38,060 bases of DNA from Laspinema sp. D2d (GTDB lineage Bacteria; Cyanobacteriota; Cyanobacteriia; Cyanobacteriales; Laspinemataceae). The notes below the pieces were generated by a model, which did not search any database, was not told the origin of the DNA, and saw only the letters and a list, made by a program, of their open reading frames with translations. The stretch spans positions 1 to 38,060 of the forward strand of contig NZ_JAMXFC010000050.1 in the NCBI RefSeq assembly GCF_025370755.1, written 5' to 3'. The position numbers were made by a program, and so were the translations under genes. Positions within the stretch are counted from its first letter, which is position 1, and each line of letters begins with the position of its first letter. This document shows, one piece after another, positions 23,201 through 34,562 of this stretch.

Positions 23201-26200
23201 TTACTCAAAGTCATCTTCAATGTCATCGTCATCATCAAAATCATCATCGTCCTCGAAGTCTTCCTCTAGGATGGAGAGCGATCGCACGTCTTTGGCCCCT
23301 TTCACGCCCAAATCGGGTAGAGCAAACTCATCGTCCGCATCTTCATCATCAGGAGTCAAAATCTCCTCCTCTAACTCCATCCCGGTACTCCGGTAAGCCC
23401 GGGCGGTATGGTCATCAAGGACGACATCGGGAAACTCCTCTTCTTCCTCCTCCAGCACCCCGTCGTATGCGCTATCATCCGGCAGGAGCATCATATCTTC
23501 GTAGGCATTGAACCCAGTTCCCGCAGGAATCAGGCGTCCAATAATCACGTTTTCCTTCAACCCGCGCAACCAATCCGATTTGCCCTCGATCGCCGCTTCA
23601 GTCAGTACCCGAGTTGTCTCCTGGAAGGAAGCTGCCGAGATAAAGCTATCCGTATTCAACGACGCCTTTGTAATCCCCAACAACAGCGGGGTATATTTCG
23701 CCGGTGCACCGCCGGTAATCGACATGGCTTCATTTACCCGTTCCACCTGTTGCAGTTCAATCAACTCCCCAGGTAGCATGGTCGTATCTCCGCCATCATC
23801 GATTCGCACTTTGTTCGTCATCTGACGCACAATCACCTCAATGTGCTTATCACTAATATCAATCCCTTGGGATAGATATACCGACTGCACCTCACTCACT
23901 AAGAACGTTTGCACCTGCTGGAAACTCAACAGCGTATGCTCATAATTCCGTTCCCCGGGCAGATTAAAGAAAATCTCCAAAATCTCATGAGGATTGCTCG
24001 GTCCATCGGTGAGCGGTTCCCCAGCTTTGACCCGTTGACCATCACTCACCAGTAGAGTTTGACCGGGGCCAATTTCATAATCGGTAACGGCCCCATCCTC
24101 TTCTACCACTTTTAAAATGACGGTATCATCATCCCCATAGACCACTTGGGCCACTCCGGGTAACGCTGCCAAAATGCAACCCTCCTTGGGTTTACGGGCC
24201 TCCAGCAGTTCTTCAATCCGGGGCAACCCTTGAATAATATCCCCGGTCTTGGTACGCTCAAACACCAGTAGCACCAGGTTATCCCCCCGTTGCACCAAGG
24301 AGCCATCATCCACATGAAGCACGGCCCCGGGGGACACGCGGTAAGGACGAGCCAGACGCAATTTCATGTGGTAATTTCCCTGGGACAAGGCGGAGTCATC
24401 GGAAGGCTCCAGGTCGTTCACTTCGATGACTTGACCTGAATCCGGCATCCGCACCCCGGGGGCGATTTCGGTGTTTTCCACCACAAAATCTCCCACTTTG
24501 ACGGTGGGTTCTTCCTTCGAGTCTACGGTAATGACATCATCATCTCGGACCACCAGGACCCGGCGAATCGCCTCGGATCCTTCGCGAATCCCGCGAATTT
24601 CACCGGCTTCTTTGCCGAGAATTTCGGTACGGGCGACAACGGCCCCAGGGGGAATCCGATCGCCATCTTTCACCAACAGACGAGTTTGGGTACTGCCTTG
24701 GGTGGTATCTGCAACGACATCCCGGCGAATGACTAAGGATTCCAGAATCACCAACTGTAAGCGCATGGGTGCACCTTTAGAAGGGTCTAACTCTTCTGAA
24801 GAGAGCAGTTCTTCTTCCTCCACCGGCACTAATTCAATATCGGCGGCTAATCCGGGGGCGTCTTTATCAATTTCCAGGACTAACTGGGTCCGCAGCAATT
24901 CCAACCCTTCTACGGATTTGACCCGTTCCCCATCTTTATAGGGCAAGCGCTGGACGGCGCGCAGTTGAATCATGGCCTCTTCCCCATTGTTCAGGGATTC
25001 CTGAGAGGGAATGGCGGGTTCATCTAAGACGGGATATTCCACAGCGGGACGCAGCAACAAGGCTGGACCTTCAGGGGTTTCCAGGATTTCCACATAGCGC
25101 AATTCCTGGGCGATGAGTCCGGGGATAATCTCTTGACCGGGATTGACGAGACTGCCATTGGCGATCGCCACTTCCTCGGGATCCTCAATCATAATCAATT
25201 CCCCGGGCTTGATGGTCACTTCCCGAAGAATGTCATTTTTCTGGGTGACTTCCACCACCCCACTGCTGGCGCATTTGATGTCTTTAACGATTTCTGTCGC
25301 CGCTTCGACAAATTGACCATCTTCCACCAGCAGCAAGGAAATATCCTTGTTGATTTCGTGGCATTCTTCCGGAATCCAGAGCAAAGTGCCGCCTTTAACG
25401 ACTTCATAGCCTTGTTTGGCTTTGCCCCGTTTCTGGACTTCCACTCCGGCATATTTAATAATCCCCCCGCTGTGGGTGCGGTAGGTTTCATCAATTAATT
25501 CAGCCACCACCTGATGATTCAACACCTTGGTTCCCGGGGTGGCTTTCAGGGAGAATAACTGTTTGCCAACGGTTTCAATGGTGTAATGGTCTCGACCTCC
25601 GGTAGAGGTGGCATAAACCGTGGCGCGGTCCAAAGTCACGGACGCGGTGATAATCTCAACTTCCCGAGGCATGGAAGAGGGTCGGTTTTCCATTTCTTCC
25701 GGCAGACGGACGATCCCGCCATTGTCGGTGACGAGTTTGGTTTCAGCCAGGACGCCACCGGGTTGGATGCGATCGCCATTTCTGACCACAGGTTCAGCCC
25801 CTGGGGGTAGGTTATAAACCTCACCGGATAAAATCCAGACCAGACCCCCCCGGGTGGCAGTGCGGGTAGCATTGCCTTGGCGGTCCTTCTTCTCTTCTGG
25901 CATTAAGTCGGCAAAGACCACTTCCCCGGCTAAGTCGGAGGCCACGTCCTTGGTGGCTTTTTCCGTGGTTCGGCGAGTCCGTCCCGGTAGGGGGACTTCC
26001 GCCAGCAGGGTCAACCGTTCCACTTTAGCCCCATCAGGAACCAAGAGAACCGTGCCTTGGAAGACATCAAAAACTTCTTTGCGGCCTTCAGCTTGCAGGG
26101 TAATTTCTGATTTGGCATTTTCCACCACAAAGGCATCTTCCCCATGACGGGTCCGGAATGCCCGCGCCCGCATGGTGGGGGAATAATGGACGGTCCCGGC

Positions 26201-27274
26201 GAAGGCGGCGATTACGGTCCGGGCGACTTCGGCGGTGAAGACCCCTCCGGTGTGGAAGGTCCGCATGGTAAGTTGAGTACCGGGTTCGCCGATGGATTGG
26301 GCGGCGATAATCCCAACGGCTTCTCCCATATCTACAAGTTTGCCATGCGCTAGACTCCAGCCATAGCAAAGCTGACAGACGGAACGGGAGGCTTCACAGG
26401 TGAGGGGCGATCGCACCATCACCCGTTCTACCCCATGTTTCATAATTTTTTCCGAGAGGTCATCATCCATTGGCTGATTGCGGGCGGCAATCAACTCCCC
26501 AGTTTGGGGGGAAATGATATCCTCAGCGGTGACCCGACCAAACAGGCGATCGCTCAAAGGAATCAGAATCCGGTCCTCATCTTTCATGGACTCCATCGGA
26601 ATCCCGCGAGTCGTGCCGCAGTCCACTTCCCGGACAATCACATCTTGGGAGACATCCACCAGACGCCGAGTCAGATAGCCGGAATCCGCCGTCCGTAGCG
26701 CGGTATCGACTAATCCTTTCCGCGCCCCGTAGGAGGAGATGATATATTCGGTAACGGTCAGCCCTTCGCGGAAATTAGTCTTAATGGGTAAGTCAATAAT
26801 TTCCCCCTGGGGATTTGCCATCAAGCCCCGCATCCCCACCAACTGCCGCACCTGAGAGACGTTCCCCCGCGCCCCAGAGAAGGCCATCATATAGACGGAG
26901 TTCAGGGGGTCGGTTTCTTTGAAGTGACGCACCACCTCATCTTTGAGAGATTCACTGGTACTATTCCAAGTATCAATAACTTTTTGGAACCGCTCAACTT
27001 CAGTGATTTCCCCTCGGGCATAGCGGCTTTCGGTTAAAGTGATTTCCCGTTCCGCCCCCATCAATAAATCTCGCTTGGAGGGAGGAATCATCAAGTCATC
27101 CACACTAATAGAAACCCCGGCTTTTGTGGCATAGCGGAATCCCAAATCTTTGAGGCGATCGGCAATTTGGGCACTCCGGGCCGTCCCATGCTGCACAAAA
27201 GTTCGGGAAATTAGGCTTTTAATTTGGCCTTTATTAATAACTCGGTTGTAGAAAGTGAACTTATTTTTAGTCAT
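23201..27274 (-). CDS. rpoC2: RNA polymerase subunit beta' (RpoC2)
   Basis: The C-terminal half of the bacterial beta' subunit, a separate protein in cyanobacteria. The bridge helix is [20 protein letters not shown] (183-202), a zinc site is C219, C293, C300 and C303, and the first half of the trigger loop is [20 protein letters not shown] (331-350). A very large insertion (SI3, about 350-985) made of sandwich-barrel hybrid motifs follows, then [13 protein letters not shown] and the closing clamp region. The tail is extremely acidic ([20 protein letters not shown]). 1357 aa, normal for cyanobacteria. Last gene of rpoB-rpoC1-rpoC2. Its start codon and ribosome-site region (AAGGAC repeats) lie inside a heptamer repeat. 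Confidence 0.98.
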   Translation of the reverse strand: MTKNKFTFYNRVINKGQIKSLISRTFVQHGTARSAQIADRLKDLGFRYATKAGVSISVDDLMIPPSKRDLLMGAEREITLTESRYARGEITEVERFQKVIDTWNSTSESLKDEVVRHFKETDPLNSVYMMAFSGARGNVSQVRQLVGMRGLMANPQGEIIDLPIKTNFREGLTVTEYIISSYGARKGLVDTALRTADSGYLTRRLVDVSQDVIVREVDCGTTRGIPMESMKDEDRILIPLSDRLFGRVTAEDIISPQTGELIAARNQPMDDDLSEKIMKHGVERVMVRSPLTCEASRSVCQLCYGWSLAHGKLVDMGEAVGIIAAQSIGEPGTQLTMRTFHTGGVFTAEVARTVIAAFAGTVHYSPTMRARAFRTRHGEDAFVVENAKSEITLQAEGRKEVFDVFQGTVLLVPDGAKVERLTLLAEVPLPGRTRRTTEKATKDVASDLAGEVVFADLMPEEKKDRQGNATRTATRGGLVWILSGEVYNLPPGAEPVVRNGDRIQPGGVLAETKLVTDNGGIVRLPEEMENRPSSMPREVEIITASVTLDRATVYATSTGGRDHYTIETVGKQLFSLKATPGTKVLNHQVVAELIDETYRTHSGGIIKYAGVEVQKRGKAKQGYEVVKGGTLLWIPEECHEINKDISLLLVEDGQFVEAATEIVKDIKCASSGVVEVTQKNDILREVTIKPGELIMIEDPEEVAIANGSLVNPGQEIIPGLIAQELRYVEILETPEGPALLLRPAVEYPVLDEPAIPSQESLNNGEEAMIQLRAVQRLPYKDGERVKSVEGLELLRTQLVLEIDKDAPGLAADIELVPVEEEELLSSEELDPSKGAPMRLQLVILESLVIRRDVVADTTQGSTQTRLLVKDGDRIPPGAVVARTEILGKEAGEIRGIREGSEAIRRVLVVRDDDVITVDSKEEPTVKVGDFVVENTEIAPGVRMPDSGQVIEVNDLEPSDDSALSQGNYHMKLRLARPYRVSPGAVLHVDDGSLVQRGDNLVLLVFERTKTGDIIQGLPRIEELLEARKPKEGCILAALPGVAQVVYGDDDTVILKVVEEDGAVTDYEIGPGQTLLVSDGQRVKAGEPLTDGPSNPHEILEIFFNLPGERNYEHTLLSFQQVQTFLVSEVQSVYLSQGIDISDKHIEVIVRQMTNKVRIDDGGDTTMLPGELIELQQVERVNEAMSITGGAPAKYTPLLLGITKASLNTDSFISAASFQETTRVLTEAAIEGKSDWLRGLKENVIIGRLIPAGTGFNAYEDMMLLPDDSAYDGVLEEEEEEFPDVVLDDHTARAYRSTGMELEEEILTPDDEDADDEFALPDLGVKGAKDVRSLSILEEDFEDDDDFDDDDDIEDDFE

Positions 27275-27330
27275 TAGTCTTTTGTCCTTTGTCCTTTGAC
27301 TTTAGTCATTAGTCCGTTGTCCTTTGACTG
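27266..27330. repeat. GTCCTTT-type heptamer repeats overlapping the rpoC2 start
   Basis: TTAGTCATTAGTC plus TTTTGTCCTTTGTCCTTTGAC (27266-27300) is repeated imperfectly at 27301-27328. Short tandem heptamers of this kind (STRR) are known in filamentous cyanobacteria. On the minus strand the units read AAAGGAC, so the repeat supplies the purine-rich ribosome-site region and the first codons (ATGACTAAA) of rpoC2. Confidence 0.65.
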
Positions 27331-27332
27331 AT

Positions 27333-27466
27333 GAGAGGAGATTGAGGGGATTAGGGAGATTGAAGAGATAGGGGAGATGGAGGAGATTATTCTACCCCTG
27401 CTTCCCTATCTACCCCTGCTTCCCTATCTTCCCCATCCCCCCTATCTTCCCTGCTTCCCTATCTAC
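27333..27466. repeat. Purine/pyrimidine palindromic module in the rpoC1-rpoC2 spacer
   Basis: On the plus strand a purine arm (27333-27388, GGGGATTAGGGAGATTGAAG type) meets a pyrimidine arm (27392-27466) at the centre GGAGATTATTCTACC. The pyrimidine arm starts with two identical 18-nt units, CTACCCCTGCTTCCCTAT (27392-27409 and 27410-27427), i.e. two 9-nt units each. The arms can pair in the rpo mRNA. Confidence 0.8.
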
Positions 27467-27474
27467 TGACCGCC

Positions 27475-29349
27475 TTAACTCAACACATCGGCAATGGTTT
27501 TATTGAAGATAATTCGGCCTGCAGTGGTGTGAATATATTGGGACAAGAGATTGCCATTGGCATCTTCTCGGAGGCGGCGATCGGCATAGAGTTTGGTCAC
27601 CGTTCCATCGGAATGTTTGGTGATTTCGGGTTCTGTTTCTTTCGTTTCTGAATCAATATCCCAGTCCAAATCTAGGCGCACCCAAATCAAAGCGTGTAAC
27701 TCAATTAACCCTTGCTCATAAGCAATAATGGCATCCTGTAATGAGGCAAAATAACCGCCTGCACCTTTATGTGCTTTAGGATTATGGGCCGTCAAATAAT
27801 AACAACCCAACACCATATCCTGAGAGGGAGTAACAATAGGCCGTCCCGTTGCCGGAGACATAATATTGTTAGAAGCTAACATCAACAACCGGGCTTCGGC
27901 TTGAGCCTCTAAACCTAGAGGAACGTGCACCGCCATTTGGTCTCCGTCAAAGTCAGCATTAAATGCCGGACAAACTAACGGGTGCAATTGAATCGCGCGT
28001 CCTTCGACTAAAATCGGCTCAAAGGCTTGAATCCCTAAACGGTGCAGAGTAGGTGCACGGTTTAACAGCACGGGGTGAGATTCAATCACCTCTTCCAACA
28101 CATCCCAAACACTCGGATCAGCCCGTTGAATTAGCTTTTTGGCCGCCTTAATATTGTTCACTAAACCCTGACGAATCAGGCGGTGAATTACGAAGGGTTG
28201 GAAGAGTTCGATCGCCATTTCCCGAGGCAATCCGCACTGATGAATCTTCAGTTTTGGACCAACCACAATCACAGAACGTCCAGAATAGTCCACCCGTTTT
28301 CCGAGTAAGTTTTGCCGGAATCGTCCTTGTTTCCCTTCGATAATGTCGGACAAAGATTTCAGCGGGCGGTTATTAGCACCCACCACAGTTCGTCCCCGAC
28401 GACCATTATCAATTAAGGCATCCACGGCTTCTTGCAACATCCGTTTTTCATTCCGAATGATGATTTCCGGGGCCAAAATCTCTTGGAGGCGGGCTAACCG
28501 ATTATTCCGGTTAATCACCCGACGGTACAAATCATTCAGGTCACTCGTGGCAAACCGTCCCCCATCCAACTGCACCATCGGGCGCAAGTCCGGCGGAATC
28601 ACGGGAATATATTCCAGAACCATCCAATCCGGTTGAGATCCCGTGGCAATAAAGTTATCAATAACGCGCAAACGTTTAATCAATTTGGCGCGCTTTTGAC
28701 CTTTGGAGTTAGCGATTTCTTCGCGCAACTGTTCCGCTTCTGCTTCTAAGTCGAGGTCTTGCAATAACCGTTGCAGCGCTTCGGCACCAATCCCGACCTC
28801 AATGCCGATGAGTTCCGTATCCTCACTATAGAGTTGGTCCTCGATTTCCATCCAAGCATCTTCACTCAGGAGTTGCTTGTATTGCAGATTATCGGCATTT
28901 CCGGGACTGAGAACACAATAGGCATTAAAGTAGACAATTTGTTCCACATCCCGCAAGGGCATATCCAGGAGAATAGCGATATAGCTAGGAATCCCCTTGA
29001 GATACCAAACATGAGCAACGGGTGCAGCTAACCGAATAAAGCCCATGCGATGCCGACGCACGCGAGACTCAGTAACTTCTACACCGCATCTCTCACAAAC
29101 AATGCCGCGATGGCGAACTCGCTTATATTTACCGCAATGACATTCCCAATCTTTCGCAGGACCAAAAATCCGCTCACAAAATAAACCGTCCATTTCCGGT
29201 TTTAAAGTGCGGTAATTAATGGTTTCTGGTTTAGTGACCTCGCCGACAATTTGACCATTCGGCAGAGTTCGTTCACCCCATTGCCGAATTCGGTCTGGGG
29301 AGGCGATCGCAATCTTTACATAATCAAAGCGTTGCTCAATCTTTGGCAT
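27475..29349 (-). CDS. rpoC1: RNA polymerase subunit gamma (RpoC1)
   Basis: The N-terminal part of beta', a separate 624-aa gamma subunit in cyanobacteria. The N-terminal zinc ribbon uses C70, C72, C85 and C88 ([10 protein letters not shown]...CERCGVEV). The catalytic Mg2+ loop is NADFDGDQM with D466, D468 and D470. The region [20 protein letters not shown] and the rudder/lid segments are present. Length and ends are normal. The ATG at 29349 has AAGGGGA about 12 nt upstream. It lies between rpoB (203-bp spacer) and rpoC2 (200-bp spacer); both spacers hold palindromic nonamer modules rather than the tight junctions expected in a core operon. Confidence 0.98.
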   Translation of the reverse strand: MPKIEQRFDYVKIAIASPDRIRQWGERTLPNGQIVGEVTKPETINYRTLKPEMDGLFCERIFGPAKDWECHCGKYKRVRHRGIVCERCGVEVTESRVRRHRMGFIRLAAPVAHVWYLKGIPSYIAILLDMPLRDVEQIVYFNAYCVLSPGNADNLQYKQLLSEDAWMEIEDQLYSEDTELIGIEVGIGAEALQRLLQDLDLEAEAEQLREEIANSKGQKRAKLIKRLRVIDNFIATGSQPDWMVLEYIPVIPPDLRPMVQLDGGRFATSDLNDLYRRVINRNNRLARLQEILAPEIIIRNEKRMLQEAVDALIDNGRRGRTVVGANNRPLKSLSDIIEGKQGRFRQNLLGKRVDYSGRSVIVVGPKLKIHQCGLPREMAIELFQPFVIHRLIRQGLVNNIKAAKKLIQRADPSVWDVLEEVIESHPVLLNRAPTLHRLGIQAFEPILVEGRAIQLHPLVCPAFNADFDGDQMAVHVPLGLEAQAEARLLMLASNNIMSPATGRPIVTPSQDMVLGCYYLTAHNPKAHKGAGGYFASLQDAIIAYEQGLIELHALIWVRLDLDWDIDSETKETEPEITKHSDGTVTKLYADRRLREDANGNLLSQYIHTTAGRIIFNKTIADVLS

Positions 29350-29371
29350 TCGATGATATCCCCTTGTAAAC

Positions 29372-29395
29372 TTTGTCCTTGGTCCTTGGTCATTT
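29372..29395. repeat. GTCCTTG heptamer repeats upstream of rpoC1
   Basis: TTTGTCCTTGGTCCTTGGTCATTT contains two GTCCTTG units, close relatives of those at the rpoC2 start. They lie 23 bp upstream of the rpoC1 ATG. Confidence 0.5.
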
Positions 29396-29403
29396 GGAAT
29401 CAG

Positions 29404-29541
29404 AGGCAGGGAGGGTGGTGAAGGCGGGGAGGGTGGTGAAGGTGGGGAGGATGGGGAAGGTGGGGAGGATTATTCTTCCCTATCTCCCCCATCTCCCCCA
29501 TCTCCCCCATCTCCCCCATCTCCCCCATCTCCCCCATCTCC
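29404..29541. repeat. Purine/pyrimidine palindromic module in the rpoB-rpoC1 spacer
   Basis: The purine arm (29408-29470) is built of 18-nt units (GGGGAGGGTGGTGAAGGC and variants). The centre is GGATTATTCTTCC. The pyrimidine arm is six perfect tandem copies of the nonamer ATCTCCCCC (29482-29535) plus a partial one. In the mRNA (minus strand) the second arm is read first as GGGGGAGAT repeats with many G-tracts, so a long hairpin or a G-quadruplex is possible between rpoB and rpoC1. It ends 11 bp before the rpoB stop. Confidence 0.85.
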
Positions 29542-29552
29542 AGGAGAAGAAA

Positions 29553-32500
29553 TTACTCTTCCTCTTCCTCTAAAGCTTCCCGCGACACAGATTCATAAGT
29601 GGGACGGGAGGGGGTGCGACGATTTGCCACATCCGCCATTAAGTCAACTTCAACATCCCGAGACGTGCCATCCTCCTGGGTCTGCACTTTATGCACCGCA
29701 ATATCCAAGCACAGCGACTGCAACTCTCGCATCAGCACTTTGAAAGACTCTGGAGTTCCCGGACGAGGAATCGCTTTTCCTTTGACGATCGCATTCAACG
29801 CTTCATTCCGTCCCTGCATATCATCAGACTTAACCGTCAACAATTCCTGCAAGGTATAAGCGGCCCCAAATGCCTCCAAGGCCCAAACTTCCATTTCTCC
29901 AAACCGCTGGCCCCCTTGTTGCGCTTTACCGCCGAGGGGTTGCTGGGTGACCAAAGAATAGGGTCCCGTAGAACGGGCGTGAATCTTGTCATCCACCAAA
30001 TGCACCAGCTTGAGCATATACGCCTTACCCACGGTAATGGGGCGGTCAAATGCCTCTCCCGTCCGGCCATCATAAACGAGGGTTTTCCCAGGGTGGTCTT
30101 CGTTAAATATCCAATCCTTACCCGTCTTATTGCGCGCTTCTTGCAACTTGCCGTGCACGGTTTCCCGAGATTTTTCGCTGCCATGCATTTCATCAAACGG
30201 CACGACTTTGAACCGGGACCCCAGATTTTGTCCGGCCCATCCCAGGAGGCACTCAAACACCTGGCCCACATTCATCCGCGAAGGCACACCCAAGGGATTC
30301 AACACAATATCCAACGGGGTCCCATCGGGCAGGTAGGGCATATCTTCTAGGGGCAAAATCCGGGAAATAATTCCCTTATTCCCGTGACGACCGGCCATTT
30401 TGTCTCCGACCTGGATTTTCCGCTTCTGGGCCACATAAACCCGCACGACCATGTTGGCACCGGGGGGCAGTTCATCCCCTTGTTCCCGGGTAAACACCCG
30501 CACATCGACAACCCGGCCTTTTTCCCCGTTCGGGACTCGCAGGGAGTTATCCCGTACATCCCGGGCTTTTTCCCCGAAAATCGCCCGCAAGAGCTTTTCT
30601 TCTGGGGGTTGGTCGGACTCCCCTTTGGGCGTAACTTTACCCACCAGGATATCCCCGGATTCAACCCAGGCCCCAATCCGGATAATTCCCCCTTCATCTA
30701 ACTGACGCAGGGAATCTTCCCCGACGTTAGGAATTTCTCGGGTAATTTCTTCCGGTCCTAGCTTGGTTTGTCGTGCCTCAATTTCATATTTCTCAATGTG
30801 AATTGAGGTGTAGAGGTCGTCATAAACTAGACGCTCACTAATTAGGATGGCGTCTTCGTAGTTATATCCTTCCCAAGGCATATAAGCCACAAGAATATTC
30901 TGACCCAGGGCCAACTCGCCTCCTTCCGTGGAGGACCCATCCGCTAAGACTTGTCCGGCAACTACATCATCCCCTTCAAAGACCAGGGGACGCTGGTTCA
31001 AGCAGGTGTCTTGGTTGGACCGCTGATATTTCTGTAACTGATATTCCATTTCCCGACCGTTGGGGTCTTGGACGCGAATCTTGGTGGCATCCACAAAGGT
31101 GACGATCCCATCAGTCCGAGAAACGACAACCATACCAGAATCTCGGGCGGCTTGGGCTTCCAGGCCGGTCCCGACTAAGGGGCGTTCTGGCAGTAACAGC
31201 GGCACGGCTTGCCGCTGCATATTAGAACCCATCAGGGCGCGGTTAGCATCGTCATGTTCCAGGAAGGGAATCAGGGATGTAGCCACGGAGATAATCTGAA
31301 CGGGAGAAACCGCCACATAGTCCACCTGATCCGGTGTGGTGGTGGTGAAATCCTGGCGATAGCGCACGGGGACGGTTTCACCTTGGATATAACCGCCTTC
31401 ATCCACGGTAATATCCCCAGGTGCAACTCGCAGATCATCTTCCTCATCGGCAGTCATAAACAGTGCACCCCGTTCCCGCAAGACGCGACCATTTTCGACG
31501 GGATAAAACGGGGTTTCGATAAATCCGTAGGGGTTGACGCGGGCGTGAGTGGCTAAGGAACCAATTAATCCGGCGTTGGGACCTTCTGGAGTCTCGATCG
31601 GGCAGATCCGTCCGTAGTGGGAGGGGTGAATATCCCGGACTGCAAATCCAGCCCGTTCCCGGGTTAAACCGCCTGGACCGAGGGCGCTCAAGCGGCGTTT
31701 GTGGGTCAGTTCCGCTAAGGGGTTGGTCTGATCCATAAACTGCGAAAGCTGAGAGGACCCAAAGAATTCCTTGATGGCGGCGACGAGGGGTTTGGGGTTG
31801 ACCAAGGAGGCGGGGGTGAGGGAATCGGCATCAGAAACGGTCATCCGTTCCCGGATGATTCTTTCTAAGCGGTTGAGTCCGACTCGGACTTGGTTTTGTA
31901 AGAGTTCGCCGACCGATCGCACCCGACGATTGCCTAAGTGGTCAATGTCATCGCTTTGTCCCACGTCGAATTCCAGGTTAATCAGGTAGTCGATCGCCGT
32001 CAGAATATCCTGGGGCGTTAATACCCGGACGTTATCCGGTACCGACAGGCGCAATTTTTTATTCAGCTTATAGCGGCCTACCCGTCCCAAGTCGTACCGT
32101 TTCGGGTCAAAGAAGCGCGAATCCAGAAGCTGACTGCCTCCCGATACCGTGGGGGGTTCCCCGGGACGCAGCTTCTTGTAAAGCTCCATCAGGGCTTCTT
32201 CTTCCGTGAATTCCCCTTCTTTTTCAATGGTTTTTTGAAAATATTCGGGGTGGCGCAGGGCATCGAAAATCTCGTTATTACTCAGTCCCAGGGCCTTAAG
32301 CAGCACTTGGGCGCTCAATTTGCGGGTTTTGTCAATGCGGACCCAAACTAAATCATTTTTGTCCGTCTCAAATTTCAGCCATGCCCCCCGGTTGGGGATC
32401 AGGCTGGCATTGTAGGTCCGTCGGCCATTTTTGTCGGTCTCGGATTTGTAGTACACTCCGGGAGAACGAACAATTTGGTTAACGATGACTCGTTCGGCCC

Positions 32501-32855
32501 CGTTAATAATGAAGGTTCCCCGTTCGGTCATTAAGGGCAGGTCGCCGATGAAGACTTCTTGCTCTTTGATTTCGCCGGTTTCTTTGTTGATGAGTCGGGT
32601 TGGCACATACATTTGCACCGCGTAGGTACTGTCCCGGCGTTTTGCGTCATCTACATCATATTTTGGACGCTTGAGTTTGTAGTCCTTCCCTATAAAATGT
32701 AATTCTAGTTTTCCCGTATAGTCAGTGATGGGGGAAAAGCTGTCGAGTTCTTCAATCAGTCCTAATTCAAGAAACCAACGGAAACTCGCCCTTTGAATCT
32801 CGACGAGATCGGGAAGGGTAAATGCCGTTGCTGCTGGGTAGGTCGGATTATTCAT
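29553..32855 (-). CDS. rpoB: RNA polymerase subunit beta (RpoB)
   Basis: Beta subunit of the core enzyme, 1100 aa, the usual cyanobacterial size (shorter than in E. coli because lineage-specific insertions are absent). The rifampicin-binding segment is [20 protein letters not shown] with D375, H385 and S390 matching E. coli D516, H526 and S531, the sensitive-type residues. Other hallmarks: [48 protein letters not shown] and a C-terminal [18 protein letters not shown]. The tail ends in five Glu residues. The ATG at 32855 has GAGG about 12 nt upstream. A near-consensus promoter lies about 325 bp upstream, giving a long leader. Confidence 0.98.
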   Translation of the reverse strand: MNNPTYPAATAFTLPDLVEIQRASFRWFLELGLIEELDSFSPITDYTGKLELHFIGKDYKLKRPKYDVDDAKRRDSTYAVQMYVPTRLINKETGEIKEQEVFIGDLPLMTERGTFIINGAERVIVNQIVRSPGVYYKSETDKNGRRTYNASLIPNRGAWLKFETDKNDLVWVRIDKTRKLSAQVLLKALGLSNNEIFDALRHPEYFQKTIEKEGEFTEEEALMELYKKLRPGEPPTVSGGSQLLDSRFFDPKRYDLGRVGRYKLNKKLRLSVPDNVRVLTPQDILTAIDYLINLEFDVGQSDDIDHLGNRRVRSVGELLQNQVRVGLNRLERIIRERMTVSDADSLTPASLVNPKPLVAAIKEFFGSSQLSQFMDQTNPLAELTHKRRLSALGPGGLTRERAGFAVRDIHPSHYGRICPIETPEGPNAGLIGSLATHARVNPYGFIETPFYPVENGRVLRERGALFMTADEEDDLRVAPGDITVDEGGYIQGETVPVRYRQDFTTTTPDQVDYVAVSPVQIISVATSLIPFLEHDDANRALMGSNMQRQAVPLLLPERPLVGTGLEAQAARDSGMVVVSRTDGIVTFVDATKIRVQDPNGREMEYQLQKYQRSNQDTCLNQRPLVFEGDDVVAGQVLADGSSTEGGELALGQNILVAYMPWEGYNYEDAILISERLVYDDLYTSIHIEKYEIEARQTKLGPEEITREIPNVGEDSLRQLDEGGIIRIGAWVESGDILVGKVTPKGESDQPPEEKLLRAIFGEKARDVRDNSLRVPNGEKGRVVDVRVFTREQGDELPPGANMVVRVYVAQKRKIQVGDKMAGRHGNKGIISRILPLEDMPYLPDGTPLDIVLNPLGVPSRMNVGQVFECLLGWAGQNLGSRFKVVPFDEMHGSEKSRETVHGKLQEARNKTGKDWIFNEDHPGKTLVYDGRTGEAFDRPITVGKAYMLKLVHLVDDKIHARSTGPYSLVTQQPLGGKAQQGGQRFGEMEVWALEAFGAAYTLQELLTVKSDDMQGRNEALNAIVKGKAIPRPGTPESFKVLMRELQSLCLDIAVHKVQTQEDGTSRDVEVDLMADVANRRTPSRPTYESVSREALEEEEE

Positions 32856-33267
32856 TTGTGTCGATCGCCTCTACGCTGTGAATTCTACGCAAGTTTAGGG
32901 AAGGAGAAAATAAAGACCTGGGACAGAAGAATGAACCGCTACAGATTCACCTTTCAGGCTTCGTCTCTCTGGTGCTTTTGTTTCAAAGAGTGCTGTTTGG
33001 TGACGCAGTTTAGTTTAAACTCCCGTTGTGGCTTGGCACTGTTCTCGGGTTAAAGATAGGTTTTTTTCTAGCAACTTTATGGGTCTCCCAATCAACGATT
33101 TAAGCTATCCATCAAGGGATAGCCATTGCGGTGAAATTCAGATTTAGGCAATTTTTGCATTTTTTTCAGGTAACCCATTATTATAGCTTCGTTCGTTTTT
33201 AGCGTCAAGAAATGGTCGGGTTTAGGGGTGCGATCGCACAGCAGGGTGTTCTATTCTAAAGGTCCAC
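32856..33267 (-). other. rpoB leader and tatD-rpoB gap
   Basis: No gene. Downstream of the promoter at 33180-33208 about 315 nt would be transcribed before the rpoB ATG. Early in that leader is a hairpin (GGCTATCC...GGATAGC on the minus strand, 33104-33124), then GGGAGACCC (33081-33089). No intrinsic terminator or recognised riboswitch was seen. Confidence 0.5.
33180..33208 (-). promoter_or_regulatory. Sigma70-type promoter of rpoB
   Basis: On the minus strand TTGACG (33208-33203), a 17-bp spacer and a perfect TATAAT (33185-33180). The predicted start point is near 33173. Confidence 0.75.
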
Positions 33268-34050
33268 TCATCCCAGGGTGAGTTGAAAGAGGCGACAAGC
33301 ATTATCTGTGGTTTGGGCGGCTAAGGTTTCAAAGGAAACCCCGCGCAGGGTCGCCACTTGTTCCGCCACGTAGCGAACGTAGGCGGGTTCATTGCGTTTG
33401 CCGCGTTTGGGAACCGGGGCCAAAAACGGACAGTCAGTTTCGACCAGGAGGCGATCGCTGGGGACGAGACGAGCGGACTCTTGAATACTTTGAGCATTCT
33501 TGAAAGTGACAATCCCGCTAAAGCTAATATAGAAGCCTAAGTCGAGAAACCATTGGGTCTCCTCGGGAGTTCCGCCCCAACAATGCATGACCCCGGGAAC
33601 AGGACCGCGATCGCACCAGAAACCCCGCAATAATTCAGCCATCTCCCGGGAGGCATCCCGACAATGGATAATCACCGCCTTATTCAGCCGCTGGGCTATT
33701 TCTAGCTGGGCAATAAAGGCTTCTTGTTGCTGCTGTTGATTTTCGGCCTTATAAAAGTCTAGCCCAGTTTCTCCAATGGCGACCACTCGCGCCTCGGATG
33801 CGGCTAACTCTTCAATGCGATCGCCAAGTTGGGAGGACCATTGATGGGCCTCCAGAGGATGCAAGCCCACGGCGAAGGAAATTTCCCCAAACCGATTGGC
33901 GAGTCCTTGAATACTGCCAAATTCTTCCGGCGTGACGCAGGAATGCACAAGATGCACGACCCCGGCTTCATGCCAACGTTCGCGGACCGCTTCTAAATCG
34001 CAGTCAAACCGCTCAAAATTAATGTGAACGTGCGTATCTATCAATTGCAT
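33268..34050 (-). CDS. tatD: TatD family metal-dependent hydrolase
   Basis: A 260-aa TIM-barrel hydrolase of the TatD DNase family, implicated in DNA repair and RNA quality control. Metal ligands are the HxH of DTHVHI (H7, H9), E94 ([10 protein letters not shown]), H129 (VIIHCRD), H156 (GVMHCWGG) and D206 ([12 protein letters not shown]). Length and motifs are complete. It lies between rpsT and rpoB in an arrangement conserved in cyanobacteria. No terminator separates it from rpoB, so readthrough into rpoB is possible alongside the rpoB promoter. Confidence 0.93.
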   Translation of the reverse strand: MQLIDTHVHINFERFDCDLEAVRERWHEAGVVHLVHSCVTPEEFGSIQGLANRFGEISFAVGLHPLEAHQWSSQLGDRIEELAASEARVVAIGETGLDFYKAENQQQQQEAFIAQLEIAQRLNKAVIIHCRDASREMAELLRGFWCDRGPVPGVMHCWGGTPEETQWFLDLGFYISFSGIVTFKNAQSIQESARLVPSDRLLVETDCPFLAPVPKRGKRNEPAYVRYVAEQVATLRGVSFETLAAQTTDNACRLFQLTLG

Positions 34051-34157
34051 CGGAATCGACGCGCTCTTGGGATGGAAAGATTTAACCGCTGAAAGCCGCG
34101 AAGTTTCACGTCTTTGAACCAGGGCATTAACGAATGAAAAATCAGCAGGGGGAATGG

Positions 34158-34193
34158 GGTTGGACTAGGGCTTTTCAGGCTTTTAGTCCAACC
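34158..34193. other. Perfect 10-bp stem-loop between rpsT and tatD
   Basis: GGTTGGACTA (34158-34167) and TAGTCCAACC (34184-34193) are exact complements across a 16-nt loop. There is no T-run in either direction, so it fits attenuation or mRNA processing between rpsT and tatD better than simple termination. Confidence 0.5.
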
Positions 34194-34256
34194 AACAAGG
34201 ACGCCCTCGGTCTCCCGATGTCGTCCATGACCTCAACCCTGCCTTGAGGGTTATCC

Positions 34257-34562
34257 CTACGAAGCAGCCGATTGCGCCAATTCGTGTTGTTTAACAACTC
34301 TGGCTAAATTGGATTTTTTGCGAGCGCCGTTGTTAGGATGAAGAACACCGCATTTTACTGCTTTGTCGATCTTGCTGTAAGCGGCATTAAGCCGATTATG
34401 GATCTCTTCCTTCAACTCCGGTGTGGGATTGCTGCCGTATTGCTCGGCAGAGGTCACACATTTCTTGATCAGGGTTTTGACCGCTGATTTATAAGATTTG
34501 TTACGCAAGCGATTGCGTTCGGCGATTTGGACGCGCTTGATAGCAGACTTAATGTTAGCCAC
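34257..34562 (-). CDS. rpsT: 30S ribosomal protein S20
   Basis: A 101-aa, strongly basic, helical protein that binds 16S rRNA. The sequence [20 protein letters not shown] and the mid-region [20 protein letters not shown] match S20; [20 protein letters not shown] is the conserved C-terminal segment. Translation starts at a GTG at 34562, fixed by the invariant MANIKSA N-terminus; no clear Shine-Dalgarno site precedes it. First gene of the minus-strand rpsT-tatD-rpoB-rpoC1-rpoC2 cluster. Confidence 0.97.
   Translation of the reverse strand: MANIKSAIKRVQIAERNRLRNKSYKSAVKTLIKKCVTSAEQYGSNPTPELKEEIHNRLNAAYSKIDKAVKCGVLHPNNGARKKSNLARVVKQHELAQSAAS

Noticed and set aside
29691-30350. 219-codon plus-strand open frame
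   Set aside because: It lies wholly antisense to conserved rpoB sequence.
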